From assembly GCF_000423085.1 (NCBI RefSeq), contig NZ_AUHH01000017.1, positions 18,509-82,508 on the forward strand: a stretch of DNA of 64,000 nucleotides, read 5' to 3'. Under the pieces are notes generated by a model. It saw nothing but the letters and a program-made list of their open reading frames with translations, was not told where the DNA came from and did not search any database. The stretch comes from Granulicoccus phenolivorans DSM 17626 = NBRC 107789 = JCM 15570. GTDB taxonomy: Bacteria; Actinomycetota; Actinomycetes; Propionibacteriales; Propionibacteriaceae. Positions 44,114 to 52,477 of this stretch are shown here, piece by piece; position 1 is the stretch's first letter; every line of letters begins with the position of its first letter. Made by a program: the position numbers and the translations under genes.

Positions 44114-44763
44114 CCACAGTCATTCTGGTCGATGATCAGGACCTGGTCCGGGAGGGCCTGCGGGCCCTGCTCACCCGCGACGAAGCGATCCGGGTGGTCG
44201 CCGAGGCCGCTGACGGGCGCCGCGGCGTGGACGCGGTCCGACGCTACCGGCCGGATGTGGTCCTGATGGATCTGCGCATGCCGGTGCTGGACGGGATCGC
44301 CGCCACCGCGGAGATCACGGCGGATCCCGCCCTGGTCGGCACAGCAGTGGTCGTCCTGACCACCTTCGACGAGGACGGCGACATCGTGTCGGCGTTGCAG
44401 GCCGGGGCGGTCGGCTACCTGTTGAAGAGTTCGACCCGCGACGATCTGCGCCAAGCGGTTGTCCGTGCCGGAGCCGGGGAACGGCTGCTGTCGCCCAGCG
44501 TCCTGGCGCAACTGATGGATCTGGTTGCCGGCGGGTCCGCGGCGCCGGTTCCCGACCCCCGGCTGGCTCTGTTGAGCGAGCGCGAGCTCGAGGTGCTCAC
44601 CCGGGTCGGTCAGGGGGACACCAACGCCGAGATAGCTGCCACGCTCTTCCTGAGCCCGGCCACGGCGCGAACCTATGTCAGCCGCATCCTGGCCAAACTC
44701 GGCGCCCGGGATCGGCCGGAACTGCTGGTGATCGCCCATCGCTCCGGGCTGGTACCGCCTTAA
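44110..44763 (+). CDS. NarL-family response regulator
   Basis: The 217-residue protein has a receiver (ILVDDQDLVREGL, Asp in DVVLMDLRMP, Lys in GYLLKSSTRDD) and a LuxR-type helix-turn-helix (LSERELEVLTRVGQGDTNAEI). It is coupled to the kinase upstream. A hairpin follows at 44804-44830. Confidence 0.93.
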   Translation: MTTVILVDDQDLVREGLRALLTRDEAIRVVAEAADGRRGVDAVRRYRPDVVLMDLRMPVLDGIAATAEITADPALVGTAVVVLTTFDEDGDIVSALQAGAVGYLLKSSTRDDLRQAVVRAGAGERLLSPSVLAQLMDLVAGGSAAPVPDPRLALLSERELEVLTRVGQGDTNAEIAATLFLSPATARTYVSRILAKLGARDRPELLVIAHRSGLVPP

Positions 44764-44803
44764 TGTCGTCCGATGTTCGCTCCGAGGTCGCCCCGGGGCG
44801 TTC

Positions 44804-44830
44804 GCCCTGTCGCCTTCGGGGTGACAGGGC
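44804..44830. terminator. Possible hairpin after the response regulator
   Basis: GCCCTGTC (44804-44811) and GACAGGGC (44823-44830) form an 8-bp stem with an 11-base loop, 40 bases past the stop. It has no T-run and may instead shape the following promoter. Confidence 0.35.
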
Positions 44831-44859
44831 CCGGAGTCGGATTTTTCTACCGTGGTGGC

Positions 44860-45330
44860 ATGACTTCAACCACTGAATCCTCCGCCACGCCCACGCAGAA
44901 GCGGCCCGGGCTCGGGCTGCCGTTCCTGGCCCTGATCGGACTTGCGGCGCTCGGCCTGCCCCGGGTGATCCTGCATGACCTCCACCTCATTCCCGAGTTC
45001 GGGCCGATCACCTGGGTGCTGGCCCTCGCGCCGGTCGCGATTTGGATCGTGGTCGCCGTGGCGGCCAAGGTCCCGAACGCCTTCGTCACCGTGCTGGTCA
45101 TCGGCGTGATCTTTGCCGTGCTGCTCGTGGCGACCCACCAGATCCTGTGGACCCAGGCCTTCGCCGCGCAAGGCCTACCCACCGTCGGCACCGGCGCCGC
45201 GGCTACCGTGATTCCGCGCTTGGCGGCGATCCCGAGCGGCTTGATCACCGGCACCCTGATCGGGGTGATTGGCGGACTGGTCGCCTGGGGCACCCAGGCA
45301 CTGACCCGGCGGATCGCCGCGAAACGCTGA
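44860..45330 (+). CDS. Small membrane protein
   Basis: The 156-residue protein has an N-terminal polar tail, then four predicted helices, starting near LPFLALIGLAALGLPRVIL. No family is recognised. TACCGT (44848-44853) is six bases before the ATG, so the transcript is probably leaderless. It may depend on the two-component system upstream. Confidence 0.72.
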   Translation: MTSTTESSATPTQKRPGLGLPFLALIGLAALGLPRVILHDLHLIPEFGPITWVLALAPVAIWIVVAVAAKVPNAFVTVLVIGVIFAVLLVATHQILWTQAFAAQGLPTVGTGAAATVIPRLAAIPSGLITGTLIGVIGGLVAWGTQALTRRIAAKR

Positions 45331-45345
45331 CCGCAACCAAGTGAT

Positions 45346-45367
45346 CATATTGCAATCTATTTATATG
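45346..45367 (+). promoter_or_regulatory. ArsR operator candidate
   Basis: CATAT (45346-45350) and ATATG (45363-45367) are inverted arms of an AT-rich 22-base dyad just upstream of the ArsR start (45385). ArsR/SmtB sites are typically such AT-rich dyads overlapping the promoter. Confidence 0.45.
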
Positions 45368-45384
45368 TGTGATGGAATGAACCC

Positions 45385-45723
45385 ATGGACACCGAACCGG
45401 GGCTGGCCGAGGCAGCCGATCTGTTCAAGGTCCTCGGCAATGTGTCGAGGCTGGGGCTGCTGCGCCTGATCGAGCAGCAGCCGCGTACGGTCGGCGCGCT
45501 CACCGAGGCCTCCGGGCTGTCCCAGCCACTGGTCTCGCAGCACCTGCGGACACTGCGGCAGTCGGGCCTGGTCACTTCGAGCCGGAACGGCAAGGAGATC
45601 AGGTACGCACTGACCGACGTGCACGTCAGCCACGTGATCGCCGATGCGATCACGCACGTCCAGGAGACTCTCGCGGATTCCGCGGAGAAGGAATCGACCA
45701 CCATCAACAAGGAGACAGCATGA
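45385..45723 (+). CDS. ArsR/SmtB-family repressor with an alpha-5 zinc-type site
   Basis: The 112-residue winged-helix protein has FKVLGNVSRLGLLRLI and LSQPLVSQHLRTLRQSGLV. In helix alpha-5 it has Asp78, His80, His91 and Glu94, the same spacing (2, 11, 3) as the zinc site of SmtB (Asp104, His106, His117, Glu120). This predicts sensing of Zn(II) or a similar ion (Co, Ni). It lacks the alpha-3 Cys motif of arsenic sensors. The His-rich gene overlaps its stop by four bases, so the repressor likely controls both. Confidence 0.9.
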   Translation: MDTEPGLAEAADLFKVLGNVSRLGLLRLIEQQPRTVGALTEASGLSQPLVSQHLRTLRQSGLVTSSRNGKEIRYALTDVHVSHVIADAITHVQETLADSAEKESTTINKETA

Positions 45724-46013
45724 GCGAGCACAGCCAGGCCGAGCACACCACCACCGAGCACGAGCACGGCGCCGACTGCGGCCACCAGGCCATCCAGCAC
45801 GGCGACCACGTCGACTACCTGCACGACGGGCACCGCCACGCCGCCCACGGGGATCACTACGACGAGCACGACGAGCAGGCCGAGCACACCACCGCCGAGC
45901 ACGAGCACGGCGCTGACTGCGGCCACGAGGCCGTCCAGCACGGTGACCACGTTGACTACGTCCACGACGGGCACCGCCACGCGGTGCACGGTGATCACTA
46001 CGACGAGCACTGA
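45720..46013 (+). CDS. His-rich metal-binding protein with a 47-residue tandem duplication
   Basis: The 97-residue protein is soluble, lacks a signal peptide and has 25 His, 2 Cys and many acidic residues. Two nearly identical units (AEHTTTEHEHGADCGHQAIQ onward and the second at residue 54) each end in HGDHYDEH. Unit two copies unit one at the DNA level with a 141-base period (45738 and 45879). A role in buffering or carrying zinc or nickel is inferred. Single-unit proteins of this style exist in actinomycetes, often with uninformative names (from memory). It is translated with the ArsR repressor. Confidence 0.85.
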   Translation: MSEHSQAEHTTTEHEHGADCGHQAIQHGDHVDYLHDGHRHAAHGDHYDEHDEQAEHTTAEHEHGADCGHEAVQHGDHVDYVHDGHRHAVHGDHYDEH

Positions 46014-46102
46014 GTTGCTCGACTGAGTGCAGTCTGTCCGAGGATGGCGGCGGGGTGCGGGATTCGGTTCCCACACCCCGCGCGCATGTTCGGCGGTCGG
46101 CG

Positions 46103-46831
46103 TCAGCGTCGTAGCACGAGCCAGAACGTCGTCGAACCCAGGCGTTCCAGCACCAGCCCCACCTGCTCCGCCTCCTGGGCGACCACGGTGGGAGAGGGGT
46201 GGCGAAACTCGAATTCGACCACATCCTCGACCAGGACGCGTTCCCCGTCGAGGGTCAGGTAGGTCATCCGCCAGCGCATGAGCTCGGTGCCGACCGGTCG
46301 CCCCTCGGCAATCCCGCGATAGCTCAGGTCACCGACCCGGACATCGGCGAAGACGGCCGGGGGCACCACTGCCGGACGCGGTGGGGACTGCAGATCGATC
46401 AGGGCCGCGCCGCCCGGCGGTAGTCGATCGCCGAGCTCGGCCAGCAGGGCCGCCCGTTCCCCGGCATCGAAATGGCCGATCACACCCAGCGCGATCGCCC
46501 CGCCCAGGTGCTCCGGCAGCGGCGCGGCGAAGAAGTCCTCCGGACGGACGGTGACCCGGTCGCGCCACTGCGGATGAGCGGCGATCCGGGCCAGCGCCAG
46601 GGCGCGCATGGCCCGGCTGGGTTCCAGGGCCTGGACCCGGGCCTCGGGCAGCCGCTCCAGCACCACCGCGGTGTTCAACCCCGACCCCGCGCCGATATCC
46701 AGGATCGGCCCCTGTTTCGGCCGCAGCCGGGGGAGCAGCAGTTCCAGGGCGGCCAGTTGGCCGGGGCGAGCGGAGCCGTTGAGCAGGTCATAGGCGCCCG
46801 CGGTCACCGCGTACGGGTCGATCGTCGTCAC
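46103..46831 (-). CDS. Class I SAM-dependent methyltransferase
   Basis: The 242-residue protein has motif I ILDIGAGSGLNTAVVLERL and VQALEPSRAMRALAL. The substrate is unknown. GTG 46831 was chosen because TAGGTT (46843-46838, reverse strand) is six bases upstream. It converges on the His-rich gene. Confidence 0.86.
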   Translation of the reverse strand: MTTIDPYAVTAGAYDLLNGSARPGQLAALELLLPRLRPKQGPILDIGAGSGLNTAVVLERLPEARVQALEPSRAMRALALARIAAHPQWRDRVTVRPEDFFAAPLPEHLGGAIALGVIGHFDAGERAALLAELGDRLPPGGAALIDLQSPPRPAVVPPAVFADVRVGDLSYRGIAEGRPVGTELMRWRMTYLTLDGERVLVEDVVEFEFRHPSPTVVAQEAEQVGLVLERLGSTTFWLVLRR

Positions 46832-46864
46832 GGGCTCAACCTAGCCCATTGCAAATGACTCCCA

Positions 46865-47176
46865 CTAGCTATAAGCCCCGATGGCGTCGCGCGCGACGCC
46901 GCGGATCTCGAGGATCTTGGTGATCGGGGTCCCGGCCAGGGCGGGACTGCTGGCGGGATCGGCCCAGACCCGGGCCCGCAGTATCTCCAGCAGGTGAGCC
47001 GCCTGCTCCGCGGTCTCGAAGTCGAGGTCGACCACGACATAGCGCAGGTCCTCGGTGGGTTGCCGGACGGTATCCCGCAGTACGCCGGCACGGGTTCGCA
47101 GGTCGGCGAATCGGTTGAAGGCGGTACGCCAGGTGTCGTAGTCGGTGATCGGGTGCTCGATGTGAAGAGTGAACAT
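46865..47176 (-). CDS. Small ABM-like (dimeric alpha/beta barrel) protein
   Basis: The 103-residue protein starts MFTLHIEHPITDYDTWRTAF and has the beta-alpha-beta-beta order of small dimeric ferredoxin-fold proteins, ending with RVWADPASSPALAG. Function is unknown. It is divergent from the LuxR gene at 47270. Confidence 0.65.
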   Translation of the reverse strand: MFTLHIEHPITDYDTWRTAFNRFADLRTRAGVLRDTVRQPTEDLRYVVVDLDFETAEQAAHLLEILRARVWADPASSPALAGTPITKILEIRGVARDAIGAYS

Positions 47177-47257
47177 GTCTCCACGATCGCCGCGCGCCGG
47201 CGGTGGCACCATCCCAGATCCCTGGGTAGCTCGATCCGGGGCAGCACCGGGCCGCAG

Positions 47258-47263
47258 TAGGCT
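47258..47263 (+). promoter_or_regulatory. -10 box TAGGCT of the LuxR gene, leaderless
   Basis: TAGGCT is six bases (GCCGGT) before ATG 47270. Confidence 0.5.
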
Positions 47264-47269
47264 GCCGGT

Positions 47270-48307
47270 ATGGCCGCACGGGTGTCGCCGGACCGGGTCG
47301 CCGCGATGATCCGGGCGCGCTGCCGGGCCGGGTTGGACGGGCGCGAGTTGCGGATCGCGGTGATCGAGGATCTGCGCCGCGTGCTGGCCTTCGACCAGTA
47401 CGTCTGGGTGCTGACCGATCCGCTCACCTGGGTCGGGGTGGATCCGCTGGCGGACGTTCCCGGGGTGCGCGACCTGGCCCGCACGATCCGGCTCAAGTAC
47501 GCGACCGCGGTGAATCGCTGGACCACCCTGAGCGATGTTGCGGGGCTGGGGGAGCGGGCTGCGGAGAGTCCGTTGTGGCGCGAGGTGCAGCGTCCGCTCG
47601 GGGTGGTCGACGTGGCCTCGGTGGTGTTTCGGGACGCGTACGGCTGCTGGGGGTTTCTCGATCTGTGGCTGCCCGAACCCCTTGACCCCGCGTACCTGCG
47701 GCTGCTGCACTCGGTGGAGCCCGAGCTGACCGGGGCCCTGCGCGCGGCTCGGGCGGCGACGTTGCGGATCCTGCCTGCGGGTCCGCTCATCCCGACCGGG
47801 CCGGCCACCCTCGTGCTGGCCGACACCCTGGCGGTGCAGGGCAGTACGGCCGGGATGGCCGACCGGCTGCAACGGCTCCTGCCCGGCGCGCCCGGGATGT
47901 CCCCGGTGCCCGCGGCCGCCCTGAACGCCGCGGCGCAGTTGCTGGCGGTGGAGGACGGGGTCGACGCACATCCGGCCGAGGCACGCACCCATCTGGGCGA
48001 GGGTCGGTGGGTCGTGGTTCGCGCGGCGCGACTGGATCCGCCCGACCCGAGCGCCCCGGCCGGCCGGATCAGTGTGGCGATCGAGCCGGTCACCCCGGCC
48101 GAACGCCTCGACCTGTGCGTCCGCGCGTTCGGTTGTACGCCCCGGGAGGCCGCCATCGTCCGGCTGGTCGCCCGTGGCCTGGACACCGCGAGCATTGCCG
48201 GCGAACTGCACCTGGCGGCGTACACCGTCCAGGATCACCTCAAGGCAATCTTCACCAAGGCCCAGGTCGCGTCGCGGCGCGACCTGGTCCCCCTGCTGGC
48301 GGGCTGA
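47270..48307 (+). CDS. LuxR-type HTH transcriptional regulator
   Basis: The 345-residue protein has a C-terminal LuxR helix-turn-helix (GCTPREAAIVRLVARGLDTA, then YTVQDHLKAIFTKAQV). The N-terminal region has no receiver Asp motif and is not clearly GAF or PAS, so it is an orphan sensor or a ligand-binding regulator. It is divergent from the small gene at 47176, a possible target. Confidence 0.85.
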   Translation: MAARVSPDRVAAMIRARCRAGLDGRELRIAVIEDLRRVLAFDQYVWVLTDPLTWVGVDPLADVPGVRDLARTIRLKYATAVNRWTTLSDVAGLGERAAESPLWREVQRPLGVVDVASVVFRDAYGCWGFLDLWLPEPLDPAYLRLLHSVEPELTGALRAARAATLRILPAGPLIPTGPATLVLADTLAVQGSTAGMADRLQRLLPGAPGMSPVPAAALNAAAQLLAVEDGVDAHPAEARTHLGEGRWVVVRAARLDPPDPSAPAGRISVAIEPVTPAERLDLCVRAFGCTPREAAIVRLVARGLDTASIAGELHLAAYTVQDHLKAIFTKAQVASRRDLVPLLAG

Positions 48308-48328
48308 CCCCGGGCGAGCCGAATCCCC

Positions 48329-48727
48329 TCACCCCTGATCGGGGCCCTGGTCCACCCACTGGACCAGTTGCCAGATCAGGCCGTTGGGATCGGTGAACTG
48401 GCAGAACCGTTCACCCCAGGGCTCGGTCTCCGGCGCGGTCACCACCTGTGCCCCGGCGGCGCGGATCCGTTCGAACTCGGCGTCGAGGTCGGCGAGTTCG
48501 AAGACCAGGAGCAGACCCTGTCCGGCCGGGCCGGCCTTGTCGGCGGGTTTGAAGGTCGACAGGCCGGTGGCGAGGAAGATCAGATTCGTCCCGGTGTCGG
48601 GGTGGGTCAGCGAGACAAATCCGTCGGCGGCCATCTGCTCGGTGAAACCGAGGTGGGTGGTGGCGAAGCCCGCGGAGGCGGCCACGTCGGGAACATTCAG
48701 CGACACGGCGGTTCGGGTGATCTGCAT
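48329..48727 (-). CDS. VOC (glyoxalase-fold) protein
   Basis: The 132-residue protein starts MQITRTAVSLNVPDVAASA and ends with WGERFCQFTDPNGLIWQLV, with the paired beta-alpha modules of the vicinal oxygen chelate fold. It resembles small antibiotic-resistance or detoxification proteins of the family. ATG 48727 follows GGAAGGGGC. It is divergent from a TetR regulator across a dyad operator. Confidence 0.85.
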   Translation of the reverse strand: MQITRTAVSLNVPDVAASAGFATTHLGFTEQMAADGFVSLTHPDTGTNLIFLATGLSTFKPADKAGPAGQGLLLVFELADLDAEFERIRAAGAQVVTAPETEPWGERFCQFTDPNGLIWQLVQWVDQGPDQG

Positions 48728-48745
48728 GGGGTGCCCCTTCCGATA

Positions 48746-48768
48746 AACTACGTACACTGTACATTGTT
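48746..48768. promoter_or_regulatory. Dyad operator between VOC and TetR genes
   Basis: GTACA-C-TGTAC (48752-48762) is the centre of a 23-base imperfect dyad that extends to AAC and GTT at its ends. It lies within the promoter region of both divergent genes, as expected for autoregulation by the TetR protein. Confidence 0.55.
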
Positions 48769-48789
48769 ATCGTCCTGAGGAGAAGGTCC

Positions 48790-49533
48790 ATGCCCAAACC
48801 GTTGGTGGATCTGCTGTGGCGCGAGCACCCCGCGGCGCCGAAGGGCGGCAGCCGCGGGCCGCGCACCAGGCAGCCGCTGTCGGCCGTGGTCGCCGGGGCG
48901 ATCGAGCTCGCCGACGAGTTCGGCCTGGATGCGATGACGATCCGCGCCCTGGCCCAACGCCTGGGCATGTCACCCATGTCGCTCTACACCCACGCCAACA
49001 GCCGGGACGATCTGTTGGTGCTGATGGCCGATGCCGCGTACGCCGCGATGGCCCCGGCGGCGTACCGGGTGGCCGACTGGCGGGATCGGGTGACGCAGGT
49101 GGCGCAGGCGTACCGGACGCTCCTGCTCAACCATCCCTGGCTGCTGCAGATCCGCGATCCGCGGACCGCCCTCGGTCCCGGGACGATCGCCCGGTACGAC
49201 CATGAGCTGCGGGCCTTCGACGGCACGCAACTCAACGACGTGCAACGCGACGCAGCGCTGACCTTCGTGCTGGATTTCGTCGAGGCCGGCGCGGCGGCCC
49301 AGCTGGTGCCCACCACGGATTTCGGTGCGGTGTGGACGGAGTCGGCCGCGGCCCTGGGCCGGTACGTGGGGGAGGACTACCCGCTGGCCCGCCGGGTCGG
49401 CCAGGCTGCGGGGGCCGCCCTGGGCGCGCCGTACAGCGCCGCGGACGCGTGGCGGTTCGGGTTCGAGCGGGTCCTGTCCGGCCTGGCCGCGCTCATCGAC
49501 CGGCCCGGCGGTGACGACAGCCCCCGCCACTGA
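48790..49533 (+). CDS. TetR-family regulator
   Basis: The 247-residue protein has the TetR HTH (AIELADEFGLDAMTIRALAQ, LGMSPMSLYTHANSRDDLL) after a Pro/Arg-rich N-terminal tail, and a C-terminal helical ligand domain. The divergent VOC protein is the likely target. Confidence 0.9.
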   Translation: MPKPLVDLLWREHPAAPKGGSRGPRTRQPLSAVVAGAIELADEFGLDAMTIRALAQRLGMSPMSLYTHANSRDDLLVLMADAAYAAMAPAAYRVADWRDRVTQVAQAYRTLLLNHPWLLQIRDPRTALGPGTIARYDHELRAFDGTQLNDVQRDAALTFVLDFVEAGAAAQLVPTTDFGAVWTESAAALGRYVGEDYPLARRVGQAAGAALGAPYSAADAWRFGFERVLSGLAALIDRPGGDDSPRH

Positions 49534-49544
49534 GCGAGCACGAC

Positions 49545-50195
49545 TCAGGCGAGTCCGGACTGAAAGGCGAAAACCACCAACTGGGCGCGGTCGCGGGCCC
49601 CGAGTTTGATCATCGCCCGACTCACATGCGTCCGGGCGGTCGCCGGGCTGAGCACCAGCCGCTCGGCGATCTCCTGGTTGCTGAGCCCCTCGGCGACCAG
49701 CGCGACGATCTCGGCCTCGCGGGCGGTCAGGTCATGGATACGGGGATGCGGCGCGAGCGGACGCCGCTGCTCGGCGACGAACTCGGCGATCAGGGTACGG
49801 GTCACACTCGGCGCCAACAGCGCGCCGCCGTCGACGACCGTCCGGATCGCCTCGAGCAACCGGACCGGCGCGGTGTCCTTGAGCAGAAAACCCGACGCGC
49901 CCACCCGCAGCGCCTCGAACACGTAGTCGTCGCGCTCGAAGGTGGTCAGCACGATCACCCGGGTCTCGCCGAGCGCGGGATGGGCGATGATCCGCCGGGT
50001 CGCCTCCAGACCGTCGATCCCGGGCATCCGGATGTCCATCAGGATGGCGTCGGGGCGGACCCGGACCGCCTCCCGGACCGCGGCGAGCCCGTCGGCGGCC
50101 TCCCCGACGAAGGTGAAGTCGTCCTCGTTCTCCAGCAGCGTGCGCAGGCCGATCCGGACCAGATCCTGATCGTCGGCCACCATCACCCTGATCAT
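49545..50195 (-). CDS. NarL-family response regulator, detached from its kinase
   Basis: The 216-residue protein has a receiver (MVADDQDLVRIGL, Asp in DAILMDIRMPGIDG, Lys in GFLLKDTAPVR) and a LuxR-type HTH (LTAREAEIVALVAEGLSNQE). No kinase is adjacent; the nearest is on the same strand at 52478-53584, separated by three plus-strand genes. It is divergent from the membrane protein at 50346. Confidence 0.92.
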   Translation of the reverse strand: MIRVMVADDQDLVRIGLRTLLENEDDFTFVGEAADGLAAVREAVRVRPDAILMDIRMPGIDGLEATRRIIAHPALGETRVIVLTTFERDDYVFEALRVGASGFLLKDTAPVRLLEAIRTVVDGGALLAPSVTRTLIAEFVAEQRRPLAPHPRIHDLTAREAEIVALVAEGLSNQEIAERLVLSPATARTHVSRAMIKLGARDRAQLVVFAFQSGLA

Positions 50196-50345
50196 CGTCG
50201 GCTCCGCACTGCCGGTCCCTCCTCGGCTGCCATCCTGCTCCCATTGCACCAGACCGGGCCGAGGGCCGCGTACGCCCCGCAACGTAACCGGGAATACGAC
50301 CTCGGCACGGCGACTGCGACCGCCGCGGCGACCACGCTGGTGGGC

Positions 50346-51032
50346 ATGAACACTCGCACCTCGACGCCGCTGATCGGCGCACTGATCTTTCTGTTGCTGT
50401 ACCTGGCCGTCTCCCCGGTCGCCGGCGCTTTCAGCATCGGCGACCTGCCGTTGCCCGGCTCCCCGCCGGCGACGGTCCACGACTATCTGGCCGTCAACAC
50501 CGTCCCGTCGCTGCTGACCGGACTGCTGCAGGCTCTGTCCGGAATCGGGCTGGCCGTGGTGGTCGGCTCCCTGCCCCGGGCCGTCGATACCGACGCCGCC
50601 CCGCTGCGGACCGGCGTCCTCGGCCGGCTCGCCGGGTGGATCGCGGTCGCGGCCATCCTCCTCAGCGCCGCGCTCTCGGTCGTCCTCGGGCTGATCTCGC
50701 CCACCGCCACCACCGACACCGTCGCCCTCATCCGCAACTTCTCCTTCTACTCCGGTGGGGTCACCCATGTGGTGGCCCTGGGCGTGTTCGTCCTGGCGAT
50801 CCTCGCCTTCCACCGCAGCGGCAAGGCACTCCGCGTGCTGGCCGCGATCGCCGGCGGCCTCGCCGTGGCATCGGTGCTGTCCACGGTGATCTTCTACGCC
50901 TCGCTGTTCCTGCCGGTCGGCCGATTGGCGTGCATGGTGGTCCTGGTGGTCGCCGGCATCATCGTCGCGCGCGGCCGCAGCATCCCGGCGGTCGCCGAGG
51001 GTGACCGCCCGCGTACCCGCGCCGGACACTGA
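50346..51032 (+). CDS. Polytopic membrane protein
   Basis: The 228-residue protein has about six helices (start LIGALIFLLLYLAVSPVAGA). No family is recognised. The CACGCT box (50333-50338) is seven bases upstream. It opens the three-gene block that separates the response regulator at 50195 from the kinase at 53584. Confidence 0.74.
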   Translation: MNTRTSTPLIGALIFLLLYLAVSPVAGAFSIGDLPLPGSPPATVHDYLAVNTVPSLLTGLLQALSGIGLAVVVGSLPRAVDTDAAPLRTGVLGRLAGWIAVAAILLSAALSVVLGLISPTATTDTVALIRNFSFYSGGVTHVVALGVFVLAILAFHRSGKALRVLAAIAGGLAVASVLSTVIFYASLFLPVGRLACMVVLVVAGIIVARGRSIPAVAEGDRPRTRAGH

Positions 51033-51061
51033 CATCCCACCGCTGGAGAAGGGAAAGTCCC

Positions 51062-51877
51062 ATGTTCGAAGGAACCGTCACCTCCGCCGATGGCACCCGC
51101 CTGGCCTACACCGCCTGGGGTGCCGGCGCGCCGATCGTCATCATCGACGGAGCCACCGCCCACCGGGCCACCACCGCCGAGAACCCGGCGACCGCAGCAC
51201 TGCTGGCCGATGAGTTTCTGGTGATCAACTACGACCGCCGGGGCCGCGGCGACAGCGACGACCACCTGCCGTACGCCGTCGAGCGGGAATTCGAGGATCT
51301 CGCCGCGATCATCGAGCAGGCCGGACACGCCCGTCCGACGACGGTGTTCGGCTGGTCCTCCGGCGGCAATCTCGCGCTGAACGCGGCCCAGGCCGGGGTC
51401 CCGATCGCCCGGATCGCGGCGTTCGAACCCAACGCGGCCGTCGACGACACGCGGCCGCCGCTGCCCGGCGACTACGTCGAGCGCCTGGACGCCGCCGTCG
51501 CGGCGGGCCGGCCCGGGGACGCGGTCGCGCTGTTCCTCACCGAGGCGGTGCTGCTGCCGCCGGAGCTGGTCGCGGGCATGCGCGAGGAGGACTGGTGGCC
51601 GGGTCTGGAGGCGATCGCGCCCACCATCGCCTACGACGGCCGTCAGGTCGGCGACGCGCTGTCCGGGCGACCCCTGCGGCCCGATTTGTGGAACCGGATC
51701 GACATCCCCGTCCTGGTGCTGCACGGCATCGACACCTGGCCCGCCCTGGCGGCCGGTGCCCGCGCCATCGCCGCGCACCTGCCCACCGCCACCCTGCGCC
51801 CGGTGCCGGGTCAGGAGCACAGCACCACCCCCGACGTCCTGGCCGCGGCCCTGCGAGACTTCATCAAGGAGAACTGA
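51062..51877 (+). CDS. Alpha/beta hydrolase
   Basis: The 271-residue protein has VFGWSSGGNLALN at the nucleophile elbow, HGIDTWPALAAG near the acid and the His in GQEHSTTPDVL. The substrate is unknown. It is preceded by GGAGAAGGG and followed one base later by the dihydrofolate-reductase-like gene. Confidence 0.85.
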   Translation: MFEGTVTSADGTRLAYTAWGAGAPIVIIDGATAHRATTAENPATAALLADEFLVINYDRRGRGDSDDHLPYAVEREFEDLAAIIEQAGHARPTTVFGWSSGGNLALNAAQAGVPIARIAAFEPNAAVDDTRPPLPGDYVERLDAAVAAGRPGDAVALFLTEAVLLPPELVAGMREEDWWPGLEAIAPTIAYDGRQVGDALSGRPLRPDLWNRIDIPVLVLHGIDTWPALAAGARAIAAHLPTATLRPVPGQEHSTTPDVLAAALRDFIKEN

Positions 51878-51878
51878 C

Positions 51879-52475
51879 ATGACCAACGCTGATCCGGCAC
51901 CCACTCCCGAGAATCCGGGACGGGTCGTACTCACCGAGTTCATCTCGATCGACGGCGTCGTGGAGGCGCCCGGCGGTGAGGACTTCAAATATCCCGACTG
52001 GAGCTTCGCCTTCGACCGGGGCCCCGACGGAGAGCGGTTCAAGCAGGACGAGGCGCTGAACTCCGCCGCCCTGTTGCTGGGCCGCAAGACCTACCAGGGC
52101 TTCGCCGAGGCCTGGCCGCACGAGCAGGGTCCGCTCGCCGAGAAGTACAACACCATGCCCAAGTACGTGGTCTCCGGTACGCTCACCGCCCCCGAATGGG
52201 CCAACACCACGGTGCTTTCGGGCGACCTGGTCGCGGAGGTGACCCGGCTCAAGAGCGAGATCTCCGGCGAGATCTCGGTCGCCGGCAGCATTCAATTGGC
52301 CCACGGCCTGCTCGCCGCGGATCTGGTCGATGAGATCCACCTGATGGTCAGCCCGATCATCCTCGGTCATGGCCGCACGCTGTGGGGACCGACCCCGGAC
52401 AAGTCGGCCTGGCGGCTGACCGAGGCGACCGTGTTCGGCGACAGCACGCTGCTCACCACCTACCGGCGGCGCTGA
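51879..52475 (+). CDS. Dihydrofolate-reductase-like (RibD C-terminal) protein, copy 1
   Basis: The 198-residue protein has the RibD C-terminal pattern: FISIDGVVEAPGG, LLLGRKTYQGFA, EISVAGSIQLAHGLLAADLV and an IHLMVSPIILGHG strand. It resembles flavin- or folate-related reductases of unknown substrate. AAGGAG precedes ATG 51879. Related copies are at 54628 and 55936. Confidence 0.85.
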   Translation: MTNADPAPTPENPGRVVLTEFISIDGVVEAPGGEDFKYPDWSFAFDRGPDGERFKQDEALNSAALLLGRKTYQGFAEAWPHEQGPLAEKYNTMPKYVVSGTLTAPEWANTTVLSGDLVAEVTRLKSEISGEISVAGSIQLAHGLLAADLVDEIHLMVSPIILGHGRTLWGPTPDKSAWRLTEATVFGDSTLLTTYRRR

Positions 52476-52477
52476 GG

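Noticed and set aside
45644..45916. Arg/His/Pro-rich frame inside the His-rich gene
   Set aside because: It is an out-of-frame reading of the His-rich repeats and has no ribosome site.
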